Below are positions 11,101 to 19,385 of a stretch of 64,000 bases of DNA, in pieces. This DNA comes from Heliocidaris tuberculata. Its lineage: Eukaryota > Echinodermata > Echinoidea > Camarodonta > Echinometridae. The notes beneath the pieces were generated by a model. The model saw nothing but the letters and a program-made list of their open reading frames with translations, was not told the origin of the DNA and did not search any database. Location: positions 40,396,037-40,460,036 of the forward strand of contig CM046842.1 in the NCBI GenBank assembly GCA_025618425.1, written 5' to 3'. The translations under genes and the position numbers were made by a program. The stretch's first letter is position 1, and every line of letters starts with the position of its first letter.

Positions 11101-14100
11101 ATGTCAAAATTCCCAAGAGCTGCCCGTACAAAATTATTAAGAATCATCATGATCATCGTCTCAAACGAGTTTTTCTTCATAAGATTTCTTTGTATTCCCC
11201 TTCCTTTTTATAAGTACATGTACATTCATGTATTTTGGATAAACATGTGCGAGGGACTGTTGACCGCGCGTGACTACCTAAGGCGCTGGCGCGCTGGCAT
11301 GATTAGACGGTAGACAATTTCTACAGATTAGATTTAGGCGGCTTATGCCTATCCTGTCTTGCGCCCACGCGATTTCCTCCGCCTGTTTTGTTGTTGTTGT
11401 TTTTGTTTTTGTTTTTTCCTCGAATGGTTTATTTCAGTTGCCAAACACAAAGGAGTTTTCCCACAGTGTTTGTAGCTTCTTAGGGGTAAATATTGGCTTG
11501 TAATTCGTGTTATATCATTTTCGGGTAACCGGGAACCCGCCCGAAAAATAGTCGGGTTCCCGAATTGAAAAAATACCCGAAACTCCCACCCCTACCAGTC
11601 ACCACCATTTTTCATTTTGACAAAGGGATTACGGTGTATTTTTGCGATTAAAGGAGGCATGTCAATTTTTCACATTTTGCGTGTATTCTCTATGGGACAT
11701 GACTTTTTCTCAAATCTTGATTCTACATTCCCGTCTTCTTTGAGCAGTATCTCTGTTATTTCTGCTCGATTTTCTTCCAAATTTTAGTATGTTATAGCTG
11801 AGACTATAAGCTTTCACAAGTGTGCCCTCCAATTTTTGATCAGATGTCGGGATCATGCCCATTTTTTAACTACAAAATGTCATTTGAGAATCCCGTTTTT
11901 CGTCTACGTGTTATCTCTATTGGAAATATTTTGGTCCATTGGTAAAGCACTTGCCTCCCATTCCGGCGACCCCGGTTCGATTCCCGGTGGGTCCATTTTT
12001 TTTTTTTTTTTTGCCTTTCATTCTACCATCTTCTTCGACTATTATAACATATACCATCACAAACAATGTAATAAACTGCCTAATTTTGCGTGTTATGTCT
12101 ATTGAAAGTAGTGTGCAGTAGTTTGTGTACAATCTCATTCCCTGTCGTGTATTAAAGCTAAGGGGATAATCTTCCACATGTCCTGCAATATCAAATCGTC
12201 CAGTTCGTTATCCCGATTTCTCCAAATCGGCTCAGTCAATTTTCTTCATATTTTCGTCAGTCATCAGTCCTAATAAGGTCAAGTTCCAACATCTTTTTCA
12301 AGGTCATCAGGTTATCGTGACGTCATCCAGGCGCCATTTTGTGAAAATCAAGTTCTGGTCATATCTTCATAACGAAATGTCATTTCTCTTTCATATTTGG
12401 CATGGTTAAGGTCACTGTCATTCCAGTCAAGGTCATTTCATTAAACGCACGCGTACTCGTCCGTGCGCGCGTCCGTGCGGGCGGGCGTAAAATTTAGAAA
12501 TTCTCCAAATCCTCCTAAATTCATTTTGCACAAGTTGTTATGCCATTTCTAGCACTTTTTAAAAAATTGCCCATAAAATTGAACTTGAAGGGGCGCTATG
12601 CCACTTAGGATATCGTGGTTATTGTCATTATCGTTGTCATTATGATCATCATTATCAATATATCATTATCGTCATTGTCATCACTTATATGACCATCTTA
12701 TCATCATTGTCGTCAACATTATCATGAGTATTATCTTGTACAAATATTATCACAACTGACAAAGCAATTTGCCTCTGGGACAGACCACCTAATTCGTCTT
12801 CAGTGACGAATTAAATTTCTAGTTATTATTATTATCTACGTACCTAAAGCTGTTCCATAGCCTGCTGTAGCCAGGGAACCTGTGTTACAGTGTGTCATAA
12901 CAATCTGTTGAACCCCACTAGAACTCATCAGATGGTTTGCTCCATGCATTCCTATGCTCTTATTGGTTCTCACATCCACCTCCAGCATGCTCTCAGCCTC
13001 TTCTATTATTCTGTAGGGGAGAAAGAGATAAAAGGGAGGGATGGAAAGTTATTTTTACTGCTGGTAACTGAAAGTGATTTCTTCAATCTAAAAAATACAT
13101 GAAGATGAAATCTAGGCAAACTGTTTACCAAAACAGTTATGCTGAAAGGGAACTTCAAATCATAATTTGTCCTTGTTGCAGTTTGTTGTTTTTTTCAATA
13201 TTCCTATCCTCCTTTTAAAAAAAATTGGGGTAAGCAAAACTAGTGTTTTATGTTGTATTTTTACATGAATTACAATATGTACAGCTTACAAATTTGAAGA
13301 TCAGAAGTGTTAGTTACGGGTCTTAAACCTGTTGGATGCATTGTTGAGGAAGGATCACAACCCATCATCATAGTAAAACTGGTGAACCTTTTTACATCCA
13401 ACACAACATTAAGAGCTCATACAAGCTTAGATAAAAGAAGAGGTACATGTAGTTACCTGTCTTTAACGGACTGTGTTGTTGAATCTGGATTGCTGCCTAA
13501 CTGCTCAGCCAAGGCGGTGAACCTTTTAACAGCCTCTGACATATTAACTGCTGTAGGTCTAGCAGTGTTGACGTATCTGAACTGCTTGATGACAAGGGTG
13601 ACAAGCTCAGCCTTGCTCTCAAACGACGTATGTGCAAGCTCAACTGCTACGGACAGAGAGCCCACAATGGCAATAGCTGGGGCACCTCGAACCTAACAAC
13701 AAATACAAAATTAGAGGAAACACAATGAACACATTATAATTAATGCAATATATTGATCTGTTACTGCCACTATGAGTAAATTACTACTCATAACACGAGA
13801 ACACGAGAACTACTCAAAACAGGAGAATTCTGATCAGGAAGGGGGGGGGGATGAAACCTTTTCAGGTCACCTCCATTATTTACTTTTTTTTTTTTTTTTA
13901 ATTCAATTCAATTCAATTTATTAAAAAAAAAACCAGACATAGCAATCATGACGCACAAACATGATGCACATTGGGACCCCAAAAAGCTATGCTTGTGAGT
14001 GGGGCCCCTGAGATGGATGGACCTCTTGATCCCGGCGGACCGGCAAAGAGACCAACGTGTTTCAAGGATCTGCGCATGCTCAAAACATGGAAGATAATAA

Positions 14101-15097
14101 GATGCGATCATAGAGTTACATGGATGCAACTCTATGGATACGATCCAGTCACACGCGTGCAGATCCCCAAAACAAGCAGATCCCCAAAACAAGCAGATCC
14201 CAAAGTCCGCCAACCAAGATCGAGAAGAACATTTACAAGAGGCAATGATAATGTACAAAACTGATTACAAGGAAATGGCAAGGTTATGTAACTTTAGAAC
14301 ATATTTACAAGGGAAAAAGCTGAATCACTAAAAACATAAACTTAGAACTCGGAGCACTACAACACTTGAACACTAGAATCTAGAATTAGAGGTACTCTTG
14401 TGACCACAAAAAAGACGTCAAGGGTATTTTGGAGTAAAGTATTGTCTGTAACCCAACATTTGGTCCAGCGACACTGGCTCTTGGCTTAATTTCGTCAAAG
14501 ATATACATGTAGGGAAATGGTTGAAATAAAGTTAGCCTTGCATACATATACATATAACTCAAAGTCGCATAAGTCGAACTTTACCTTAGTCAAATCAATT
14601 TTTTTGACCAAACTATGTAAAACATGCTATTTCCATTTCCTAAGTTGTATTTTGCATAAGTCAAACTATTTTTGTGGTCCCAACAGATTCGACTTGTATT
14701 TGTAAAGATTATTGGAAGAAATATTAAAACTTAGTCTCCAATTCAATTACACATCATTCGACCTTGGAATGAGTAGAGTTCAGCCTGATACAAGTTTTAA
14801 CTTTGAAATCGATGACTGAAAGTGGCAATTTTTTTTTATTTTACAAGCACACCTACGATACCAAATGATAATCCTCTTAATTTCTCTCCATGTTTGTGCC
14901 AATACCTTCATTTCTCTGATGGCAGCCCAGCCGTCCTCTGACGACTTCACCTCTTCGTAAACTGTCTCCAGTGGGAGAAGTTTTTGGTTGAGGATCTCAA
15001 GGGACCCTCTTTTGTAGCGAATGGCCTCCAAAGTCATAGCATTTCCTGACCTAGCCCTCTTTTCAGCCGGTTCTTCCGCAGACTTGCCTTCATTCAT
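5003..15097 (-). CDS. MRI1: Methylthioribose-1-phosphate isomerase, six coding exons
   Basis: Converts 5-methylthioribose-1-phosphate to methylthioribulose-1-phosphate in the methionine salvage pathway (MtnA/eIF2B-alpha-like fold). Coding exons, in order: 15097-14906, 13692-13457, 13010-12844, 8069-7893, 6295-6071, 5133-5003. All introns are GT-AG and the joined frame is open for 375 codons plus TAG. Family motifs appear in order: MTLEAIRY near the start, VRGAPAI across the exon 1/2 junction, [17 protein letters not shown] with the catalytic cysteine (exon 3), [16 protein letters not shown] (exon 4), [17 protein letters not shown] with the catalytic aspartate (exon 5), WNPAFDVTP (exon 6). Human MRI1 is about 369 residues. 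A second in-frame ATG 20 codons in (MTLEAIRY) matches the usual family start; the 20-residue extension is acidic/basic and may be lineage-specific. An acceptor lies 14 bases upstream of the first ATG, so a 5' exon exists further up. Confidence 0.95.
5190..5458. mobile_element. Short MITE with ~50-bp terminal inverted repeats
   Basis: The ends are inverted copies: TAGGTAGCTTTAATAGAG at left, and at right the reverse of TTAAGGTAGCTTAGCAAAAC. Twelve bases GGGAAAGACGCA near 5223 recur exactly in reverse near 5408. TA flanks both ends, suggesting a TA target duplication. It sits in the last MRI1 intron. A related single end (TAAGGTAGCTTAGC) is at 49195. Confidence 0.75.
5460..6070. other. MRI1 intron 5 remainder, no feature seen
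   Basis: AT-rich intron with poly-T near 5606-5614. No exon, element end or repeat that I can support. Confidence 0.5.
6071..6295 (-). CDS. MRI1: MRI1 coding exon 5 (catalytic Asp)
   Basis: Encodes [20 protein letters not shown], the strongest family signature with the catalytic aspartate, then [15 protein letters not shown]. Acceptor CTCTGACAG, donor GTTAGTTA; both phases match the neighbours. Confidence 0.95.
7893..8069 (-). CDS. MRI1: MRI1 coding exon 4
   Basis: Encodes [18 protein letters not shown], then the conserved [14 protein letters not shown] and MLKKGVT. Phase-1 donor GTGAGTTC. A long purine-rich minisatellite begins about 25 bases past its acceptor, in the intron between exons 3 and 4. 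Confidence 0.93.
8095..8640. repeat. Purine-rich minisatellite with GA blocks
   Basis: Almost pure A/G on the plus strand. It contains about three copies of a roughly 100-base higher-order unit, each with a GGGAGATACACA(C/T)AGA block, a GGGAGAGATTAGGGGAAAAA block and a (GA)n run. Long ORFs on either strand here are compositional. Such mirror-like purine tracts can adopt triplex structures; that is general knowledge, not shown here. It lies in the MRI1 intron between exons 3 and 4, beside the acceptor of exon 4. Confidence 0.85.
9025..9296 (+). mobile_element. tRNA-derived SINE with (ATT)n tail, copy 1
   Basis: Head with pol III boxes: A-box-like TGGTATAGTGG at 9034-9044 and B-box GGTTCGAATCC at 9078-9088. 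Then a body containing GCCACTCTCCACCCAGGTGT, an AGCGCTATAC 3' motif, and an (ATT)n tail. A second, 5'-truncated and reversed copy is at 47565-47866. Its tail has been opened by the Helentron-like element at 9297; the remaining ATT repeats resume at 12823. Confidence 0.88.
10226..11594 (+). mobile_element. Non-autonomous hAT element, 8-bp TSD CCAGTCAC
   Basis: Flanked by perfect 8-bp duplications CCAGTCAC at 10218-10225 and 11595-11602. Ends are inverted: TAGGGCTGGAACGAAAAACC at left and, reversed, TAGGGGTGGGAGTTTCGGG at right. Both ends carry multiple ACCCGA/TCGGGT motifs, probably subterminal transposase sites. An 8-bp duplication and TAGGG-type termini fit the hAT superfamily. There is no transposase ORF. 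Confidence 0.9.
11933..11996 (+). pseudogene. tRNA-like sequence (Gly-CCC-like) with poly-T
   Basis: A segment resembling a tRNA from D-arm to 3' end. The B box is perfect (GGTTCGATTCC, 11974-11984), the A box is weak (TGGTCCATTGG) and an anticodon-loop-like CTCCCAT is present. The acceptor and anticodon stems pair poorly, so it is a tRNA-related relic or SINE head and not a working tRNA gene. A run of about 17 T follows. It lies inside the Helentron-like element. Confidence 0.55.
12844..13010 (-). CDS. MRI1: MRI1 coding exon 3 (catalytic Cys)
   Basis: Encodes the segment with [18 protein letters not shown], which holds the family's catalytic cysteine. Acceptor CCCCTACAG, donor GTACGTAG at 12843-12836. 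A SINE tail of (ATT)n starts about ten bases past this donor; see the SINE and Helentron-like entries. Confidence 0.93.
13457..13692 (-). CDS. MRI1: MRI1 coding exon 2
   Basis: Begins [19 protein letters not shown] after acceptor TTGTTGTTAG and ends in the codon for Arg (AG before the donor GTAACT). The VRGAPAI loop is the substrate-binding signature of MtnA/MRI1. Confidence 0.93.
13880..14110 (-). mobile_element. Possible LINE 3' tail remnant
   Basis: A (TTCAA)n block running into TTTATT and poly-A, in the same arrangement as the LINE remnant at 26985. This suggests the 3' end of a minus-strand LINE copy. No convincing protein similarity remains. The MRI1 intron from here to 14780 shows nothing else I can support. 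Confidence 0.35.
14906..15097 (-). CDS. MRI1: MRI1 coding exon 1
   Basis: Starts at ATG 15097-15095 and ends MKV-side at AAG before the donor GTATTGG (phase 0). Upstream sequence reads as an acceptor (TTCCCCACAG) at 15111-15120, so the 5' UTR, or more coding sequence, lies in another exon. There is no in-frame stop between that acceptor and the ATG. The conserved family start MTLEAIRY is at codon 21 of this exon. Confidence 0.9.
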
Positions 15098-15648
15098 CTT
15101 GTAAGACTTCCTGTGGGGAAAAATAGAGAACAGGTCAGAACAAGATTAATAATAACATTGGATACCAGTATTTATATAGCGACCACCAGGCAAGGCACTC
15201 CATCCTTCATTACTCTCCCAGCTAAAGTTGTAATTTCAGGCACAGTGTTGACCTTTCGGGTGCAGCCCACTCACGGGACCATCACTATATGGGGCTGTGT
15301 CAATTTCAGCCTGTCACGACCTCTAAGTTGAAGAGGTACAAACACCAATATTAGTGCTGGTATCGGCATGGAAAATCTATGTCGCCATGTCGCAATAAAA
15401 TTAACGCCGATGTCGACACATATCTGGACATGAGTCAAACAAGTCTAAACTCGGGTCGCTCCCGTAGTGACCGTACACTATTAAACCAGAGTTACCCGAC
15501 ACAAATTCACAAGAGCTTTACATGGAATACATGCACTATGTCCTCACGGGCTCACACTCGCAGTCATACTCACTTACAGTTCTCAATCTATGCACACTGT
15601 CAACTATTTGCCCCAAAATTTGTTTTGTATGATCCAATTTATCAAGCA

Positions 15649-16153
15649 TTAAAGGGAAAGTTCACCCTGAAGATTACTTGAGTTTAAAAAATGCAGAAAA
15701 AATAAAGACAAATATTGGCGAAGGTTTGATGAAAATCGGTCAAATAATAAAAGAGTTATCAGTATTTAAAGTTTTGGATTCGTGACGTCACATGCGAGCA
15801 GCTGCCCATTGGTCATGTAATAAATATTCCATATATTCGCATTTTTTTTACGTTCCACGATAAATTAATATTGTTTCTTTTCAGAATCTAGTATTGAATA
15901 GCATTTCTGACAATATATCAAATGCACAGACGAAAATATTCTAAATTTTCTGAGAAAACTGTATTTTATGGAATATTTATCACATTACATAATGGAGGAG
16001 CTGCTCGCATGTGACGTCACAAAATCAAAACTTCAAAAGTCCATAACTCCGTTATTCTTTAACGGATTTTCTCCAAACTTTCGCCAATATTTTTCTTTAT
16101 TTTTTCTGCATTTTTTAAACTCAAGTGATCTTCGGGGTGAACTTCCCCTTTAA
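15649..16153. mobile_element. Palindromic MITE flanked by TTAA
   Basis: The two halves are imperfect inverted copies. The ends read TTAAAGGGAAAGTTCACC and GGTGAACTTCCCCTTTAA; CGTGACGTCACATGCGAGCA near 15781 recurs reversed near 16003. The terminal TTAA at each side may be a piggyBac-type target duplication or part of the repeat (TA would then be the duplication). It is non-coding, about 505 bp, inside the hAT element. Confidence 0.85.
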
Positions 16154-16204
16154 TGAAAGTCATGCGGTGCGAGTCAGCTAGTGTCGCATATCTAGGCATG
16201 TACA

Positions 16205-18113
16205 TGTGAAATGGAAAATGCACCTCTACACTCAATCCTACCCCCCCCCCCCCTTATCTGTGAACTAATTACTGTAAGCCATTAATTAATACAAACATGT
16301 ACATGTGTACTCAGGATATATTGTTAACATGCACTATCAAACATCAATTTTATGTATCAAAAGATTCATTTGTACACCCTAGAATGCTATTGTGACAATA
16401 TTCCAGTTTCTTGATACTATCATTCCTGCCCATTTCCAACTAAAGGCATCTCACCCCAATGGTATGTAAACATTGCTGACCACATCCCTTCGTAGATAGT
16501 TTATGTGCTTAACACCCCTGTTGGACCCTTGCTCTTGCTTGAGACAAAGAAAGTTGGATTCATTCCACAACAAGCCAAGCAATAATAAGCATGTGCTCCT
16601 GTAAGACCAGCAAGAATTAAGTGTGGAATCAAGAATTTTACAGGAGAGCTGTACATCAAAAGTATGTATCAATTATTTCTTTGTATCTATGTTTTATCCT
16701 AATTATGTTGATGATTGTGATGTTTTCGTTATGAATGTGATTTGAATATTTGTTATGTATGATAAGTGAGGATAGACTTTTGATGTCATTATTATATACT
16801 CTATTAGATTATCGTGATTTTAAAGTACAATTATTGTTTTCCCCTATAACTATAATGGGTATGTTCGATGAGTTCATGTCTGATGCCATTTCACTTGGTT
16901 AGAATACTGTAACTGTATGATTGATGTACTTTTAGTCGAGGCAATTTGCTTTCTTGTAGATACAAGCAGGGTTAGTTTTATTATTTTAATACGCCGGGAA
17001 TACATGTGTTTGTTTTCATGGTTTTCATGTATGAAATATACCATTTTGTTAGATTAGTTATATATTCCATCTCAGAGTCCAAGCTCATGTTAATGACTCA
17101 TCACAGGGGATACTGTGGCCGTAGTTTACGACCACTGCCCCTATCATTGAGGAATGTCAGGAAAGAGAGAGTGGGCTGTGTTTACACTATAGTTTGTTAG
17201 TTAGGTCATTTAGGCTGTAGGCCTAGCCTATAGAGGTGTGTTCATACGTTCATTTAATCCGGATTAAACTTATGCTGTATTATATACTGTATCATATTTG
17301 TAGATGAGCTTATAGTTTGTGCTGCAACTGAAGACAAGAGGATCCAGCCTTTGCAGTCACCATTGGAGGTGAATGATTAATGGTTTTCTTTATCCTTGTT
17401 GTACTTTATTTTGTAAATAACTTATCTATTATCCATGTAGCATAATATCATTAGTGCAGTTGGCACATGTTTGGTCTTTTGTTGGATAGAAGTAGGAAAA
17501 CATATAATCTCTTTATTTCATGAGTTGCAAAATAAGTCGTCCTTTTGTGTCACATTTACATATAATGAAAATTATTATGTATTTCAGTTTAAATAGATTC
17601 AACTTAACAAGTAATGTAAAGATATGGCCATTTCGAGAAGATATATTTGGTGTTTTCTATATTCATTTATCTCGTGCAGGATATCTCATTGTAATCCCAA
17701 TTACTTTCAAAAGAGCATATATTCAATCAATTGTTCACACGATTTATAAAATGTTGTCTTGTTCTGTACATTCCAATAATACAGATGTTCGTCCAGGTCT
17801 ACAGTAACGCGTAACGGTGCTGTGTTGGTTTTCTTTCTTTTAATTTTATGTCTACATATTTTGCTCTGTATTCAACCCACTTATGTTCTATATTCAATAT
17901 TTAATATACCTCACCTCATTGTCTCTGGACATTTGTTCATTAAAGGTAAAATACTCAATTGGAGTTCGATTTCAAACAATCAAAGTGTTTCACTAATGTC
18001 TCTTCTTTTCCACTAGTTGTCATTTGATCGAATCTGGTTAGAACTTCGATATCTCAGGATATATATCTCCCTTCTATTTCGTAATACCTACTGGACACAT
18101 TCTTTAGGTCACA
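16205..18113 (+). repeat. 5' LTR of the Gypsy element
   Basis: Begins TGTGAAATGG and ends GGTCACA. Identical to 23401-25308 apart from one base in the C run at 16241-16253. Short ORFs inside it are duplicated in the 3' LTR at a constant offset of 7195 and are not genes. The promoter and poly(A) signals should lie here, but I cannot place them with confidence. Confidence 0.95.
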
Positions 18114-18119
18114 TAATTT

Positions 18120-18137
18120 TGGTGCCGAAACCCGGGA
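18120..18137 (+). promoter_or_regulatory. Primer binding site for tRNA-Phe
   Basis: TGGTGCCGAAACCCGGGA, six bases past the 5' LTR, is exactly complementary to the 3' end of the common animal tRNA-Phe(GAA), including CCA (its acceptor begins GCCGAAA). It primes minus-strand synthesis by reverse transcriptase. Confidence 0.88.
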
Positions 18138-18257
18138 CAACTAGAAAGAGAAGAGTACAATCAGTAATCACTTCATAATCAAGAATATTTGGAGTAGTTA
18201 GGAAATAAATCACATTTCTAGATAAAACCAACACAGCACCCCCCAACGTCTTCAATC

Positions 18258-19385
18258 ATGGATACTCCGATCCCACCAAGCAACTTGAATACACCAACCA
18301 GTGATCACCACATCCCAACAGAGAGTGCAACCCCTAGACAGACGCCATGGAGCCCGCGTAAATCGGTGGCGACACCTCTACAATTGGCAGGCTTCGACCC
18401 TGAACCAGAATCCTCCGAGATGTGGAGCTCTGCCCCAAGATGCCTGACATCACACCAAATTAAGGGTGTGACAAATTTCACAGGTAAGGGGGGTGTTAAG
18501 GTAGAGGATTGGGTGCGGGACATGAAGTATGTCCTGGAATCAAAGGGGCCTATGCCTCCAAGGGCACAGTTTAATGAGATTGTGAGGAACACTGGGGGTA
18601 GAGCTAGGGACTTGGTATTAAATCTAGAATTGGGGGACCCAGCTAGCTGCACCCCGGAGGATGCACTGAAGGAATTGCTTGAGGAGTATGGGGAACGCGA
18701 CTGGACTGCATCTCCGATGGCTGCCTTCTATGCAAGGCTACAGCATCCTAATGAGGCACCGTCGGATTATGCCATTGCCCTGGAGGCCAAACTGAGGGTA
18801 GCTCAGGAAAAGGGTGTAGGTGCTGCAAAGAGGGATGCCAAGGAACGTGACGTAATGTTGACGACGCAGTTCATGTATGGCCTTCGTGACCAAGACGTGA
18901 AGAGTCGTCTAGCCCCAATGAGACCTAGGAGCATGAGTTTCCGGGAACTCCGGAGGGAGCTCCACATTATCGACGAGGAGCAAAGACAAAGGAAAGGTGC
19001 TCACTCCTTCAGGATTGATGTCAAGGGTGAGGGCAAGATCAGTCAAGACTCTCCCAAGAAGCTGACTTTGGAGGATGTTGCCAGGAGCCTGCAAGAGATG
19101 CACATCTTCCAGCAGCAGACATCAAATTTGTTGCACCAGGTCCTGGATGAGCAGCAAAATACAAGGGGCCGGATGGATATGCTGGACCGCCAAGTCATGG
19201 CACCCATTCCTCCTACAGTCACAAGACCGTCACAAGATAGGAGTGCTTGCTATACCTGCCACCAGCCTGGACATTTTTCCAGGAATTGCCCACATCGACG
19301 AGCGGGAAGGCAAGATCCTTCACAGTACACTACATCCCCCAGCAAACAAGAAACACAAGTACCAGCCCATCCTTTAAACGGTTAA
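18258..19385 (+). CDS. gag: Gag polyprotein of the Gypsy element
   Basis: 375-residue structural protein that packages the element RNA. A single zinc knuckle of the CCHC type lies near the C terminus (Cys331, Cys334, His339, Cys344; context CYTCHQPGHFSRNC). The middle region (about residues 75-240) has the helical, charged composition of retrotransposon capsid domains, and residues 280-310 look coiled-coil. The start ATG at 18258 is the first in the leader after the primer site. The stop TAA at 19383-19385 lies directly after a slippery heptamer, so pol is made by frameshifting from this frame. Confidence 0.93.
   Translation: MDTPIPPSNLNTPTSDHHIPTESATPRQTPWSPRKSVATPLQLAGFDPEPESSEMWSSAPRCLTSHQIKGVTNFTGKGGVKVEDWVRDMKYVLESKGPMPPRAQFNEIVRNTGGRARDLVLNLELGDPASCTPEDALKELLEEYGERDWTASPMAAFYARLQHPNEAPSDYAIALEAKLRVAQEKGVGAAKRDAKERDVMLTTQFMYGLRDQDVKSRLAPMRPRSMSFRELRRELHIIDEEQRQRKGAHSFRIDVKGEGKISQDSPKKLTLEDVARSLQEMHIFQQQTSNLLHQVLDEQQNTRGRMDMLDRQVMAPIPPTVTRPSQDRSACYTCHQPGHFSRNCPHRRAGRQDPSQYTTSPSKQETQVPAHPLNG

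Larger units (their letters stand above)
9297..12822 (+). mobile_element. Non-autonomous Helentron-like (Helitron2-type) element
   Basis: The left end begins AGGTGGTCTGTC (9297-9308). The same 12 bases recur inverted, but subterminally, at 12779-12790, which is the asymmetric terminal inverted repeat described for Helitron2/Helentron elements. Just after it is a perfect hairpin with 8-bp stem (12791-12798 with 12805-12812) and 6-base loop, then CTAG at 12819-12822. The flanks on both sides are SINE (ATT)n sequence. About 150 bases near 9385-9540 recur as a diverged direct copy at 12215-12370. No Rep/helicase ORF is present, so it is non-autonomous; part of its length is a later hAT insertion (10226-11594). 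Confidence 0.65.

Noticed and set aside
11933..11996. Functional tRNA-Gly gene
   Set aside because: The anticodon and acceptor stems do not pair; the A box is poor. Kept only as a tRNA-like relic.
16451..18016. ORFs of 64-95 residues repeated exactly at 23646-25211
   Set aside because: They duplicate because the LTRs are duplicates; no conserved protein and no reason for translation.
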